Shown: positions 8,731-16,382, counted from the first letter of the stretch. The stretch is DNA of 64,000 bases from Bordetella genomosp. 9 (GCF_002261425.1 NZ_NEVJ01000001.1:930001-994000); one strand, 5' to 3'. Numbers and translations: made by a program. Notes: generated by a model not told the origin, from the letters alone.

Positions 8731-9608
8731 TCGCCCAGCCCGGTGTTCTTCCTGAACGAGGCCACCTGTTCAGGCGTGAAACTGGGCAGGCGCAGATCCC
8801 GCAGGTAAGGCCCGAATGCGTCGTCGATCTGGTCGCCGAAGCGGGCGAAGATTTCCGCCATGTAGTAATCATGGCGGATCAGCGACAAGGCCATCGTGAC
8901 GATGGGCATGTTCTTCGAGTGCGCCGCGATGACGTCGCCTTCGACGTTGGCCGTCAGCATTTCCCGATAATCGACCGCCAGCGTGAACAGGTTGTCCGCC
9001 GTGCCCATGCGTACGCCGTTGTTTTCGTGGATGTAGACGCTGCACTTCTCGGTGTAGCGGAATTCATCGGCGTTCGTGCCGAACAGCACGATCAGCAGCC
9101 GCACGCCGCGCGTGACCGCGGCTTCGCGCAGGCCATCGGCATGGCGCCGCAGCACGTGGTCCGCCGCCTTGATCCATACGGTTTCCGTGCTGCGATCGAT
9201 CAGCATGTCGATGTGCTCGTGCACCGCCGAATCGCCGCGCAGCGTCCAGACGTACTGGTCGTCCGTGCGCGGTGTCACGGCTTCCAGCCGTTCCGTCAGC
9301 CCGGTACATAGCGAGCGCGTCTGCCGCGCGATGGCGTCGAGCAGTTCGCGCGGACGCGCGGCGACATAGCAGGTGGGGTTTTCGCGCACGGGCAGCACCG
9401 CGCCGCGGCGCGCCAGGCTGTCCAGCGCGCTATAGGTATTGGGCCGAGGCACTCCGGCCAGCTTGGAAATCTCGTACGCCGTCGAAGGCGGCATGCCCAG
9501 CAACTGCACGTAGACCTTGGCTTCGTATTCCGTGAAACCCAGGCGTTTCAGATCGCCGGAAATGTTGTCCAGGGACGGCACGTCGCTGGACACAGGCTTG
9601 ACGCTCAT
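8727..9608 (-). CDS. TrmB-family transcriptional regulator
   Basis: This is a DNA-binding regulator of 293 residues. Residues about 15-85 form a winged helix of the TrmB type (LGFTEYEAKVYVQLLGMPPSTAYEISKLAGVP is the helix-turn-helix core). The rest resembles the effector-binding half of TrmB-like proteins, with a phospholipase-D-like flavour in VWIKAADHVLRRHADGLREA. Family members sense sugars or other small metabolites. The gene faces the enolase-superfamily enzyme tail to tail and follows the TauD-type dioxygenase on the same strand. A 14-bp inverted repeat lies just before its start codon, a natural place for autoregulation. Target genes are inferred from proximity. Confidence 0.82.
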   Translation of the reverse strand: MSVKPVSSDVPSLDNISGDLKRLGFTEYEAKVYVQLLGMPPSTAYEISKLAGVPRPNTYSALDSLARRGAVLPVRENPTCYVAARPRELLDAIARQTRSLCTGLTERLEAVTPRTDDQYVWTLRGDSAVHEHIDMLIDRSTETVWIKAADHVLRRHADGLREAAVTRGVRLLIVLFGTNADEFRYTEKCSVYIHENNGVRMGTADNLFTLAVDYREMLTANVEGDVIAAHSKNMPIVTMALSLIRHDYYMAEIFARFGDQIDDAFGPYLRDLRLPSFTPEQVASFRKNTGLGD

Positions 9609-9617
9609 GGGGATACC

Positions 9618-9661
9618 CCCGTCGAAAACCGTGCGAGTTTAGCAGAGCGGTTTTCGACGGG
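9618..9661. promoter_or_regulatory. Long perfect inverted repeat before the TrmB-type gene
   Basis: CCCGTCGAAAACCG (9618-9631) and CGGTTTTCGACGGG (9648-9661) are perfect 14-base inverted copies separated by 16 bases. The element starts 9 bases upstream of the regulator start and lies 10 bases after the dioxygenase stop, both on the minus strand. It may terminate the dioxygenase transcript or serve as an operator for the regulator. There is no T-run after it. Confidence 0.55.
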
Positions 9662-9671
9662 ATCCCGCGCG

Positions 9672-10556
9672 TCAGGCGGCCACGGCGTCGGCCTGCTCGT
9701 ACGGTATCGTTGCGATGCCCTTGATCTGCGTGCGGTGCATGATGCGGCTGACGCTGGGATCGAAGGCGTCGCGGCGGTGCAGGGTGCAGCGGTTATCCCA
9801 CAGGATCAGGTCGTGCGGCTTCCATTCCTGCCGGAACGTGAATTCAGGCTGCGTCGCGTGGGCCCACAGCTCGTCCAGCAGGGCATTGCTTTCGTCCAGC
9901 GGCAGTCCCAGGATATAGCTGTTGCGGCGGCGGCCCAGGAACAGGGCCGCGCGGCCCGTTTCCGGATGCCGCACCACCAGCGGATGGTGCGCGCCCGGCG
10001 CTTCGCGCGGGTCGGTGACTTCCTTCATGCCCTTGCGCATCATGCCCGCGCTGTTGTACGTGGCGTCGTGGATCGCGCGCCGGCCGGCGATGGCCTGCTT
10101 CAGCTTCGCGGGCAGCGTTTCGTAGGCCATGTACATATTGGCCCAGAAGGTATCGCCGCCGCTGGGCGGCACGTCCAGCGCATGCAGCATCGCGGCCATG
10201 GGCGGCGTGTCGATGTAGGTCATGTCGCAGTGCCAGACCGCTTCGCCATCCCCCAGATTGCCGATCGGCACGCCGTCCTTCTTCACGTTGGAAATCACGT
10301 TGATTTCCGGAAACTCGGTCAGGAAAGGCTTGCCGTAGGGGTTGGGGCCCGGGGGATCGAGTTCGCCAAAGGAACGGCTCAAGGCCATCAGTTCGGGATC
10401 GCTGAGCAACTGGCCGCGAAAGCGCAGCACCAGATGATCCGCCCAGGCCCGCTTGATCGCGGCCAGGTCGTCGGCAGCCAGCGGCTTGCGCAGGTCGACG
10501 CCGGAAATCTCGGCGCCGAGCGCCGGCGCGATGGGGGTGACGGTTATCGAGGACAT
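9672..10556 (-). CDS. TauD/TfdA-family Fe(II)/2-oxoglutarate dioxygenase
   Basis: This is a non-heme iron, 2-oxoglutarate dependent dioxygenase of 294 residues, the usual TauD length. The iron-binding facial triad is visible as H109-x-D111 (WHCDMTY) and H260 (CTLHRRDAFD), followed by the 2-oxoglutarate-binding Arg in RIMHRTQIKG. Family members oxidise taurine, alkyl sulfates, 2,4-D or related compounds to release sulfite or an alcohol; the substrate is unknown. I chose ATG 10556 because AAGGG sits about 8 nt upstream and the protein opens normally (SSITVTPIAPALGAEISGVDL). A divergent LysR regulator shares the 161-base promoter gap and is the likely controller. Confidence 0.9.
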   Translation of the reverse strand: MSSITVTPIAPALGAEISGVDLRKPLAADDLAAIKRAWADHLVLRFRGQLLSDPELMALSRSFGELDPPGPNPYGKPFLTEFPEINVISNVKKDGVPIGNLGDGEAVWHCDMTYIDTPPMAAMLHALDVPPSGGDTFWANMYMAYETLPAKLKQAIAGRRAIHDATYNSAGMMRKGMKEVTDPREAPGAHHPLVVRHPETGRAALFLGRRRNSYILGLPLDESNALLDELWAHATQPEFTFRQEWKPHDLILWDNRCTLHRRDAFDPSVSRIMHRTQIKGIATIPYEQADAVAA

Positions 10557-10641
10557 GGTATCGGCCCTTGCGGTTCGTGTTTCCGATGCGGCGCTGACGG
10601 GCCGCGGACGAATCAATATAGCAACGGCGGGTAATGCGGTA

Positions 10642-10666
10642 AATGATATATATAAGGCATATCGTT
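10642..10666. promoter_or_regulatory. LysR-type operator candidate between dioxygenase and LysR gene
   Basis: AATGATAT-N9-ATATCGTT is an 8-bp inverted repeat with one mismatch in an unusually AT-rich patch of the divergent promoter. It has the T-N11-A style spacing used by LysR-type regulators. A -10-like TATACT lies at 10666-10671 for the rightward gene. Confidence 0.45.
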
Positions 10667-10717
10667 ATACTGAATTCGTATCTCCCCGCATCCTGCGGGC
10701 CGTCTTGCGTTCCGCCC

Positions 10718-11647
10718 ATGTCCAAGCAAAAGAACCTGCAGCGCCGCCATATCGAAGCCCTGGTCGCCGTCGCGGAAAGCCGGTCGGTGCATCGCGCCGC
10801 GCGCGAGCTCGGCGTCCCGCAACCGGTGCTGTCACGCCTGCTGGGCGAGGCGGAAGCGCTGGTCGGCGCGCGGCTGTTCGAGCGTTCGAGCCACGGCAGC
10901 GTCCCCACCGCGCAAGGCCGCCTGATCCTGCCACGCGCCCGCTTCGCCTTGCGCAGCATGGAACGCCTGAACGACCTGACCACCGGCGATGCGCCGCCCA
11001 TCCGCCTCGGCTGCATCCCGCGCGCCATGCACACGCTGTTGCCGCGCCTGCTGGAACGCGTCTATCCGCGCCGGGATGGCGCCGATGGCGCGGGTCCCGC
11101 CGGCATGCGCTTCGTGGTTCAGGAAGGCAATTCCGTCGCGCTGTTCGACGCCCTGGTGGCGGGCGACCTGGACTTTTCGATCCTGCGCGGCAACGTGCAG
11201 GAAGCCGGGGATGAATGGGCCATCGAACGCCTCTTCGACGAACGCACGGTGATCTACTGCGCGGCCGACCATCCGGATATCGCGCATGGCCAAGTGTCGC
11301 TGTCGCGCCTGGCCGCCCTGGATTGGACCCTGCCCGAGCGCGGCACGACTTCCCGCGGAGCCTTCGATGCGTTCTGGACGCAGCAGGGCCTGCCGGCGAT
11401 CACGCCCTTGATGGAAACGCGCTCCTTCGAAGCCAACCTGGCGCTGGTCGCCGCGTCGCGCCTGGTGTCCATCGCGCCGGAATCCATCGTGCGCCGGCAT
11501 GTCGGCTTCGGCGTACTGCGCATCGTCAAGGTGCGGCGCGCGCTGCCGGTCAATCCGGTGATGCTCGCCTACCACCGCATGTCGCTGGAAGATCCGTTGT
11601 TGCGCCGTTTCTACCGGGACGTGGTGGAGGCGGCCCGGGCGCGGTGA
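10718..11647 (+). CDS. LysR-family transcriptional regulator
   Basis: This LysR-type regulator has 309 residues. The N-terminal winged helix-turn-helix is at about residues 7-66 (RRHIEALVAVAESRSVHRAARELGVPQPVLSRLLGEAE), followed by the linker helix and a periplasmic-binding-protein-like effector domain to the C-terminus. The ATG at 10718 begins directly before the helix-turn-helix; an in-frame start at 10643 would run through the operator-like repeat. It is divergent from the TauD-type dioxygenase gene, the classic LysR arrangement, so control of that gene is likely. The effector is unknown. The gene is followed by a 7-base tandem repeat. Confidence 0.88.
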   Translation: MSKQKNLQRRHIEALVAVAESRSVHRAARELGVPQPVLSRLLGEAEALVGARLFERSSHGSVPTAQGRLILPRARFALRSMERLNDLTTGDAPPIRLGCIPRAMHTLLPRLLERVYPRRDGADGAGPAGMRFVVQEGNSVALFDALVAGDLDFSILRGNVQEAGDEWAIERLFDERTVIYCAADHPDIAHGQVSLSRLAALDWTLPERGTTSRGAFDAFWTQQGLPAITPLMETRSFEANLALVAASRLVSIAPESIVRRHVGFGVLRIVKVRRALPVNPVMLAYHRMSLEDPLLRRFYRDVVEAARAR

Positions 11648-11652
11648 GCGCG

Positions 11653-11680
11653 ATGGCGAATGGCGAATGGTGAATGGCGG
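11653..11680. repeat. Heptanucleotide tandem repeat (ATGGCGA x4)
   Basis: Four 7-base units follow one another: ATGGCGA, ATGGCGA, ATGGTGA, ATGGCGG. They lie in the gap between the LysR gene and phnN, outside any gene, and begin 5 bases after the LysR stop. Such short repeats can vary in copy number. Confidence 0.8.
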
Positions 11681-11739
11681 ATAGGGGATGCGCGTGCCCG
11701 CCAGGCTGCAATGTGGCACGGGCGCGCGCCCGCGTTGCA

Positions 11740-12303
11740 TTACGCGTGGCGGCGGCGCGCGATGTGCAGCAGTCTTTCCGCGGCCTGTTCCGGCGCGCCG
11801 TTGTTGTCTATCGTCAGGCGCTCGCAATCGGCGGGGAAATCGAATTGCGTGTTGGCGCGCGCCAGTCGTTCCTGGATGGCCTGGCCGCTTTCCCGGCCGC
11901 GTCCGGCCAGGCGCTGCCTGAGCGCCTGCGCGTCGACCGTGATCTCCACGGCGCACAGGCCGGGATAGCGGGCGCATGCACGCGGCAGGTGGGCCCGCGA
12001 GCCGTTGACCAGCACCGTCACGCCAGCCGCCATCCAGGCATCGATTTCCACGCCCACGCCGTAGGCCAGGCCGTGGCTGCGCCAGGACAGCGCGAAGCAG
12101 CCCAGGCTTTCGCGGCGTATGAATTCGTCCTCGGTCAGCGCCACCGATGCCTCGTCGGCGCCGCTGGGCCGGGTGATGTACCGATGCGCGACCAGCAGGC
12201 GGTCCTGCGGCGTGCTCATCGCGCGCACGTGGCGCAGCAGGGTGTCCTTGCCGCTGCCGGATGCGCCCATTACGTAGATCAACGGTATCGTCGCGGCATT
12301 CAT
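11740..12303 (-). CDS. phnN: Ribose 1,5-bisphosphokinase PhnN
   Basis: This cytosolic kinase phosphorylates ribose 1,5-bisphosphate to PRPP, recycling the ribose product of C-P lyase. It has 187 residues. The P-loop GASGSGKDT is at residues 13-21 and the guanylate-kinase-like fold is indicated by YITRP (nucleotide monophosphate binding), SWRSHGLAYGV and VLVNGSR. The ATG overlaps the stop of the upstream 2H phosphoesterase gene in an ATGA, so the two are translationally coupled. It is the last gene of the leftward phnF arm. Its 3' end lies about 60 bases from the heptanucleotide repeat. Confidence 0.92.
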   Translation of the reverse strand: MNAATIPLIYVMGASGSGKDTLLRHVRAMSTPQDRLLVAHRYITRPSGADEASVALTEDEFIRRESLGCFALSWRSHGLAYGVGVEIDAWMAAGVTVLVNGSRAHLPRACARYPGLCAVEITVDAQALRQRLAGRGRESGQAIQERLARANTQFDFPADCERLTIDNNGAPEQAAERLLHIARRRHA

Positions 12304-13037
12304 GACGCATCGTCGTCCATATGGCCCGCCCCGGCCCCGTCCCGCACCGTGCCGTCGAAACCGTAATGCCGCGCCACGATGAAGGGCTCGTCGGCGCCGG
12401 GCTGGACATAGACGCTGATGGCCTCGACCGGCATGGGCGCGTCGAGCATCCCGCCAGCACGCGCACGCAACAATTCCTGCGCATGCTCCAGCTCGGTCGC
12501 GCCCAGGTTGCCAGTCAGCGTGATGTGGAAGGTGAAGGTGTCGAACACGTACGGATAACCCCATTCGGCCAACATGCGCTGTTGCGGCAAGGTCAGCTGG
12601 TCGGGGCGGCGCCGGGCGATTTCCATCGGCGTGGGCGGGGCCCGGAAGGGATCCAGGTCCCGCACCACGCGGTCGGCCAGCGCGCGTACGCGCGCGTGCG
12701 TGGCCGCGTCGTCCGGCAGGCACCATGCCAGGAAGCCGCGCAGCGCGCGCAGGGTCAGGGCGATGCCGAAAGGCGTACGCGTGCGCGCCAGCGCGCGCAC
12801 CGCCGCATCCAGCGCGTTGGCCGTGGTGCCGGTGCGCAGCCGGAAGGGCGGCTTGAGCGTGGCATGCAGGCCGTAGTGGCGTGGCGCATCGGTCCAGGCG
12901 TCCAGCCGGGGATCGTCTTCCCGCGCGCGCGCAAGGCGCTGCCCGGTTTCTTCGTCGCGGCCCAGCCAGGCCGCGCCGATTTCACGCCAGGCGCCGACCG
13001 GGGCAAGATAAACGGCATAGCGATAGGCTCGCGGCAT
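12300..13037 (-). CDS. DUF1045 phosphonate-operon protein, 2H phosphoesterase fold
   Basis: This cytosolic protein has 245 residues and belongs to the DUF1045 family, which sits in C-P lyase operons next to phnN and phnM. Two H-x-T motifs (HATLKPPF near residue 58 and HITLTGNL near residue 169) mark the 2H phosphoesterase fold, which usually opens cyclic phosphates. A role in handling the cyclic ribose phosphate made by C-P lyase, alongside or instead of PhnP, is plausible because no phnP is seen in this locus. It starts 24 bases after phnM and overlaps phnN by 4 bases. Confidence 0.8.
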   Translation of the reverse strand: MPRAYRYAVYLAPVGAWREIGAAWLGRDEETGQRLARAREDDPRLDAWTDAPRHYGLHATLKPPFRLRTGTTANALDAAVRALARTRTPFGIALTLRALRGFLAWCLPDDAATHARVRALADRVVRDLDPFRAPPTPMEIARRRPDQLTLPQQRMLAEWGYPYVFDTFTFHITLTGNLGATELEHAQELLRARAGGMLDAPMPVEAISVYVQPGADEPFIVARHYGFDGTVRDGAGAGHMDDDAS

Positions 13038-13061
13038 AAGATCGAATTCCAGCGTCGCGCC

Positions 13062-14258
13062 TCACGCGTCGGCGTGGGCAAGGCGGGCATCGAATTGCCG
13101 CGCGGCATAGCGCAGCCGGCCACCGACGATGGCGGCGCAGACGCGCGGGACGTCCGGCACGCTGTCGTCCACCACGATGGCGTCGGCCATCATGCCGGCG
13201 TCCAGCGCGCCGCGATCGCGCAGGCCGGCGGCGCGCGCCGGGTTGCGCGACACCAGTGCCCAGGCCTGTTCCAGCGGCAGGATGCCGCGGTGCGCCAGCT
13301 TCATCACCGCGTTGAGCTGGGCAGGGTAGTAGTAGTCGGACGCGAGGATGTCGCACAGGCCGGCGCGGATCATTTCGGTGGCGTCCGGCGCGTTGGTATG
13401 GCTGCCGCCGCGCACGACGTTGGGCGCGCCGAAGACGATCGAATCGCCCAGCGAACGCGCCACCTGCGCCGCCTCGATGGTCAAGGGAAACTCCGCCACC
13501 TTGCAGCCCAGCTGGTGGTAATAGCGCCGCGTGGCCGGGTCGCGGTCGTCATGCGAAGCGACTTCCAGGCCGGCTTCGCGCGCGCAGTCCGTCAATTCGC
13601 GCATGGCGCCGGCGACGGCGTCGGCCGACTGCATGGCGGCACGGATGCGGTCCTGGAAGGTGTCCAGGTCGCATTCCGCGCGCTCGGCATACTGCAGCAG
13701 CTTGCGGTCGTCGCCCAGGCGTTTCGTCATGCTGGGCAGATGGTCGTTCAAGGCCAGGAAGCGCACCTTGCCCGCGCGGATCCACGCCTGCGCGGTCTCG
13801 ACGCCCGCGACGTGATGCGTTTCGAAGCGCAGGTGCACGTGATGGCGGGCGCCCAACAGGCGCTGCATGCGCTCCAGCGCGTCGAACATGCTGAGCGCAT
13901 AGGGTTCGCCGCGCAGGCCGCCTTCCCAGGATAGCGTCACGCCATGGAATTCGGTGGTGATGCCGTTGGCCAGCAATTGCCGGTCGACGTCGAGCAGCGC
14001 GCCGTCATAGGGGAATGCCACGCCCGGGCGCGGCATGACCGCGCGCTCGAAAGCGTCCCCATGCAGGTCCACGATGCCGGGCAGCACCAGCAGGTCGCCG
14101 GCGTCGAATTCGGCGTCCGCCGGGTCCGCGCCGATGCAGACGCCGCCGATGCGGTCCTGTTCGAAGGCCAGGCAGGCCGGGCCCACGCCTTGTGCGGTCA
14201 ATACCCGGCGGCCGCTGATGCCGCGCAAGAAGGAGGGAGGCGTGCTGTCTGTGTACAT
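13062..14258 (-). CDS. phnM: PhnM-type amidohydrolase (first of two)
   Basis: This is alpha-D-ribose 1-methylphosphonate 5-triphosphate diphosphohydrolase or a close paralog, 398 residues. Amidohydrolase features are visible: LPGIVDLHGDAFER near residue 60 (metal-binding H-x-D variant typical of PhnM), LNDHLPSM, ASHDDRDP and FGAPNVVRGGSHTNA. It is the second gene of the leftward arm phnF-phnM-DUF1045-phnN. I chose ATG 14258 because AGGTG lies 6 nt before it; a GTG at 14267 is the alternative. A second phnM lies at 20011-21213 at the end of the rightward arm; the two proteins are clearly diverged, so this is not a recent copy. Which one is the main enzyme is unclear. Confidence 0.87.
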   Translation of the reverse strand: MYTDSTPPSFLRGISGRRVLTAQGVGPACLAFEQDRIGGVCIGADPADAEFDAGDLLVLPGIVDLHGDAFERAVMPRPGVAFPYDGALLDVDRQLLANGITTEFHGVTLSWEGGLRGEPYALSMFDALERMQRLLGARHHVHLRFETHHVAGVETAQAWIRAGKVRFLALNDHLPSMTKRLGDDRKLLQYAERAECDLDTFQDRIRAAMQSADAVAGAMRELTDCAREAGLEVASHDDRDPATRRYYHQLGCKVAEFPLTIEAAQVARSLGDSIVFGAPNVVRGGSHTNAPDATEMIRAGLCDILASDYYYPAQLNAVMKLAHRGILPLEQAWALVSRNPARAAGLRDRGALDAGMMADAIVVDDSVPDVPRVCAAIVGGRLRYAARQFDARLAHADA

Positions 14259-14260
14259 GG

Positions 14261-14278
14261 GGTTCACCTATTTGAACC
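14261..14278. promoter_or_regulatory. Inverted repeat at the start of the first phnM
   Basis: GGTTCA-CCTATT-TGAACC is a perfect 6-bp inverted repeat with a 6-base centre, covering the ribosome-binding region of phnM. The same words GTTCACC and TTGAAC recur farther apart in the phnF-phnG gap (15084-15090 and 15111-15116), so it may be a regulator site or translation-control hairpin. Confidence 0.4.
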
Positions 14279-14312
14279 GATAGATTAGGCTCGTTTCATG
14301 ACGAACAGATGT

Positions 14313-15047
14313 CTAGATGTCTGCCCGATCGTCGTCATTGACCATCAGCTGCACCCAGTCACCGGAAAACCGCGTGATGCTGTATTGCAGCGGCGCCTGG
14401 TCCTGGTCGACGTTCAGCGCTTCCACCTTCAGGATGGGCCGCGTCTTGGGCTGGCCCAGCAGGCGCGCGATGTCGTCGCCGGGCAGCGTGGCGGTGATGC
14501 GCGACCACTTGCGCGTGTAGTCCGCGATGCCGAACTGGCGGTAGGTCTTCGAGATCGAACGCGCGGCGGCCAGCTTGTCGACGAAGCCGGGAAAACGCTT
14601 TTCATCGAAGTAATGCTCCGCCACGCTGATGGTGCGGTTCTCCGTCTTGCCGATCAGCTTGACGTACAGCAACGGCGCATTGCGCGGCAGGCCCAGGTGC
14701 TGCGCGATCTCGGCGGACTTGGTCACCTGGCTTTCAAGGACCTGCGCGTGGCCCAGCACGCCCTGGCTGCCCAGGTTCTCGGAAAAGCGCGTGCGCTTGC
14801 CGATGGCGTAATCGATGGCATGTTCCTGCACGAAGGTGCCGCGTCCCTGCTCGATACGCACCAGGCCACCCTGTTCGAGCGCGCCCATCGCGCGCCGTAT
14901 GGTGTGCCGGTTGACGGAGAACTTCGCCGCCAGTTCGGGCTCGGGCGGCAGTTGTTCGCCGGGCGCGTAGCGTTTGTTGCGGATGTCCGTCGCCAGCGCT
15001 TCGCCTATCTGGCGCCACACGGCGATGCCTGATCCTCGTTCCACCAT
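14313..15047 (-). CDS. phnF: Phosphonate regulator PhnF (GntR/UTRA family)
   Basis: This transcription factor of the HutC/PhnF subfamily has 244 residues. The N-terminal GntR winged helix covers about residues 8-75 (VWRQIGEALATDIRNKRYAPGEQLPPEPELAAKFSVNRHTIRRAM), and the UTRA effector domain follows to the C-terminus. AGGAAG lies 8 nt before the ATG. It is divergent from phnG and heads the leftward arm. A GntR-type imperfect palindrome lies close to the phnG start, consistent with PhnF repressing the C-P lyase genes and possibly itself. The effector is unknown. Confidence 0.92.
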   Translation of the reverse strand: MVERGSGIAVWRQIGEALATDIRNKRYAPGEQLPPEPELAAKFSVNRHTIRRAMGALEQGGLVRIEQGRGTFVQEHAIDYAIGKRTRFSENLGSQGVLGHAQVLESQVTKSAEIAQHLGLPRNAPLLYVKLIGKTENRTISVAEHYFDEKRFPGFVDKLAAARSISKTYRQFGIADYTRKWSRITATLPGDDIARLLGQPKTRPILKVEALNVDQDQAPLQYSITRFSGDWVQLMVNDDDRADI

Positions 15048-15071
15048 GATGTTCTTCCTGTTATGCCGGCG

Positions 15072-15089
15072 CAGTCATAAAAAGTTCAC
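15072..15089 (+). promoter_or_regulatory. Weak Pho-box candidate in the phnF-phnG gap
   Basis: CAGTCAT-AAAA-AGTTCAC has the 7-4-7 layout of a PhoB box with an ideal A-rich spacer. The first unit matches the consensus in 6/7 positions, the second in 4/7. It lies 21 bases upstream of the predicted phnG -35 hexamer, somewhat far for class-typical activation. Confidence 0.35.
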
Positions 15090-15110
15090 CAAGATCGTGG
15101 TCCACTGCGG

Positions 15111-15158
15111 TTGAACTTTGCCGTGCAAGGGATCATACTACATCTACTCGTATAGACG
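15111..15158 (+). promoter_or_regulatory. phnG promoter and PhnF-type operator
   Basis: A -35 hexamer TTGAAC (15111-15116) and -10 hexamer CATACT (15134-15139) are separated by exactly 17 bases. Ten bases after the -10 lies CGTATAGACG (15149-15158), an imperfect palindrome (8/10 symmetric) whose core GTATAGAC is like the GntR/PhnF operators described in other bacteria. The operator overlaps the expected transcription start, a position suited to repression. Confidence 0.5.
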
Positions 15159-15171
15159 TTTAGAGGTAACC

Positions 15172-15648
15172 ATGATTACGCAAAGCGGTGATCAGCGGCA
15201 AGCCGCCCGCGGCACTCGCGCCGCCTGGATGCGTGTGATGGCGCTGGCGGAGCCCGATGCGCTGGCGCGCGCCTACGCCGCCCTGGGCGAGCTGCCCGGC
15301 TATCGCAAGCTGCGGGCGCCGGAAACCGGGATGGCGATGGTGCGTGGGCGTGCCGGCGGCACCGGCGCGCAGTTCAACCTGGGCGAAGTCTCGGTGACGC
15401 GCTGCGCGGTGGCCTTCGACGGCGACGGCGTGGTCGGCACCGCGTATGTCCGTGGCCGCGCTCACCGCCATGCGGAGCAGGCCGCGGTGCTCGATGGCCT
15501 GCTGCAAATGGCGTCCTGGCACCAGCGCGTGCATGCCGGCGTCATCGAGCCCCTGGCCCGCGCGCATGCCGACAAGGCTGCCCGCCGCGCGGCGGTGGCC
15601 GCGCAGACCCGCGTGGACTTCTTCACCATGGTGCGGGGAGATAACTGA
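15172..15648 (+). CDS. phnG: C-P lyase core subunit PhnG
   Basis: PhnG, 158 residues, is part of the PhnGHIJ core complex in the cytosol; with PhnI, H and L it attaches the phosphonate to C1 of the ATP ribose. Family-typical segments are MRVMALAEPDALA, NLGEVSVTRCAV and AYVRGRAHRHAEQAAVLDGLLQ. The ATG at 15172 has AGAGGT 5 nt upstream. It is the first gene of the rightward arm phnGHIJKLM and sits just behind the promoter and operator described above. Confidence 0.92.
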   Translation: MITQSGDQRQAARGTRAAWMRVMALAEPDALARAYAALGELPGYRKLRAPETGMAMVRGRAGGTGAQFNLGEVSVTRCAVAFDGDGVVGTAYVRGRAHRHAEQAAVLDGLLQMASWHQRVHAGVIEPLARAHADKAARRAAVAAQTRVDFFTMVRGDN

Positions 15649-15649
15649 T

Positions 15650-16381
15650 ATGTCGAACGCTCAATCCGTACCCGTGTCGCCCTTCATATCGCCGCTCATT
15701 GCGACGAATGGGGCCGCGAATGTGGCGAACGGCGCCATGGCCCAGGCGGCGACGGCCGCGGGCACGTCCGGCGGCGCCTTCGGGCACCGCGCGACCCTGC
15801 TGCCCGGCTTCGACGATCCCGTCGACGGCGCGCAGGCGGCGTTTCGCGCGGCGCTGCAGGCGCTGGCCAACCCGGGACAGGTACAGGTGGTGGACGCCGC
15901 CTGCGGCGTGCCGGCGGGCCTGTCGCCAGCCATGACCGCCTTGCTGCTGGCGCTGGCGGACATCGATGCCCCCGTATGGGTGCCGGCCGGCGTGGACGAG
16001 GCGGTGCGCGGTTTCCTGCGTTTCCATTGCGCCTGCCCGCTGGTGGACGATCCGGCCCAGGCGCGCTTCGTCGCCGTCCCCGCGGGCCACGCCATGCCGC
16101 CCTTGGCGCGCTGCGATGCGGGCGATCCCGCGTATCCCGATCGTTCCGCCACGGTGCTGCTGGACGTGGACGGCCTGGCATCCGGCACATCGGCCAGCGC
16201 GTTGACGCTTTCCGGCCCCGGCATTCCGGGTTCGCGCGTCGTGTCGGTGGCGGGACTGCCCGACGGCTTCGCGGCGCAATGGGCCGCCAATCACGCGTTG
16301 TTTCCGCTGGGCGTGGACGTCTTCCTGACGCACGGCGACCAGATCTGCGGCCTGCCGCGCACGACGCGAATGGAGAACTGA
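15650..16381 (+). CDS. phnH: C-P lyase core subunit PhnH
   Basis: This is the PhnH subunit of the C-P lyase core, 243 residues, with a pyridoxal-phosphate-transferase-like fold in the family but no PLP lysine expected. It starts 1 base after the phnG stop; GGGGAG lies about 10 nt upstream. Recognisable segments are LLPGFDDPVDGAQAAFRAALQALANPGQ and GVDVFLTHGDQICGLPRTTR at the C-terminus, as in other PhnH proteins. The first 40 residues are Ala/Gly-rich and longer than usual, so the true start could be slightly inside. Confidence 0.9.
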   Translation: MSNAQSVPVSPFISPLIATNGAANVANGAMAQAATAAGTSGGAFGHRATLLPGFDDPVDGAQAAFRAALQALANPGQVQVVDAACGVPAGLSPAMTALLLALADIDAPVWVPAGVDEAVRGFLRFHCACPLVDDPAQARFVAVPAGHAMPPLARCDAGDPAYPDRSATVLLDVDGLASGTSASALTLSGPGIPGSRVVSVAGLPDGFAAQWAANHALFPLGVDVFLTHGDQICGLPRTTRMEN

Positions 16382-16382
16382 C

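Noticed and set aside
11653..11680. Possible CRISPR or phase-variable coding repeat
   Set aside because: Units are only 7 bases with no spacers and the repeat is not inside a reading frame.
10832..12484. Minus-strand open frame of 550 codons across the LysR gene and phnN
   Set aside because: It mixes shadow translation of the LysR gene with an out-of-frame read of phnN; it also crosses the 7-base tandem repeat.
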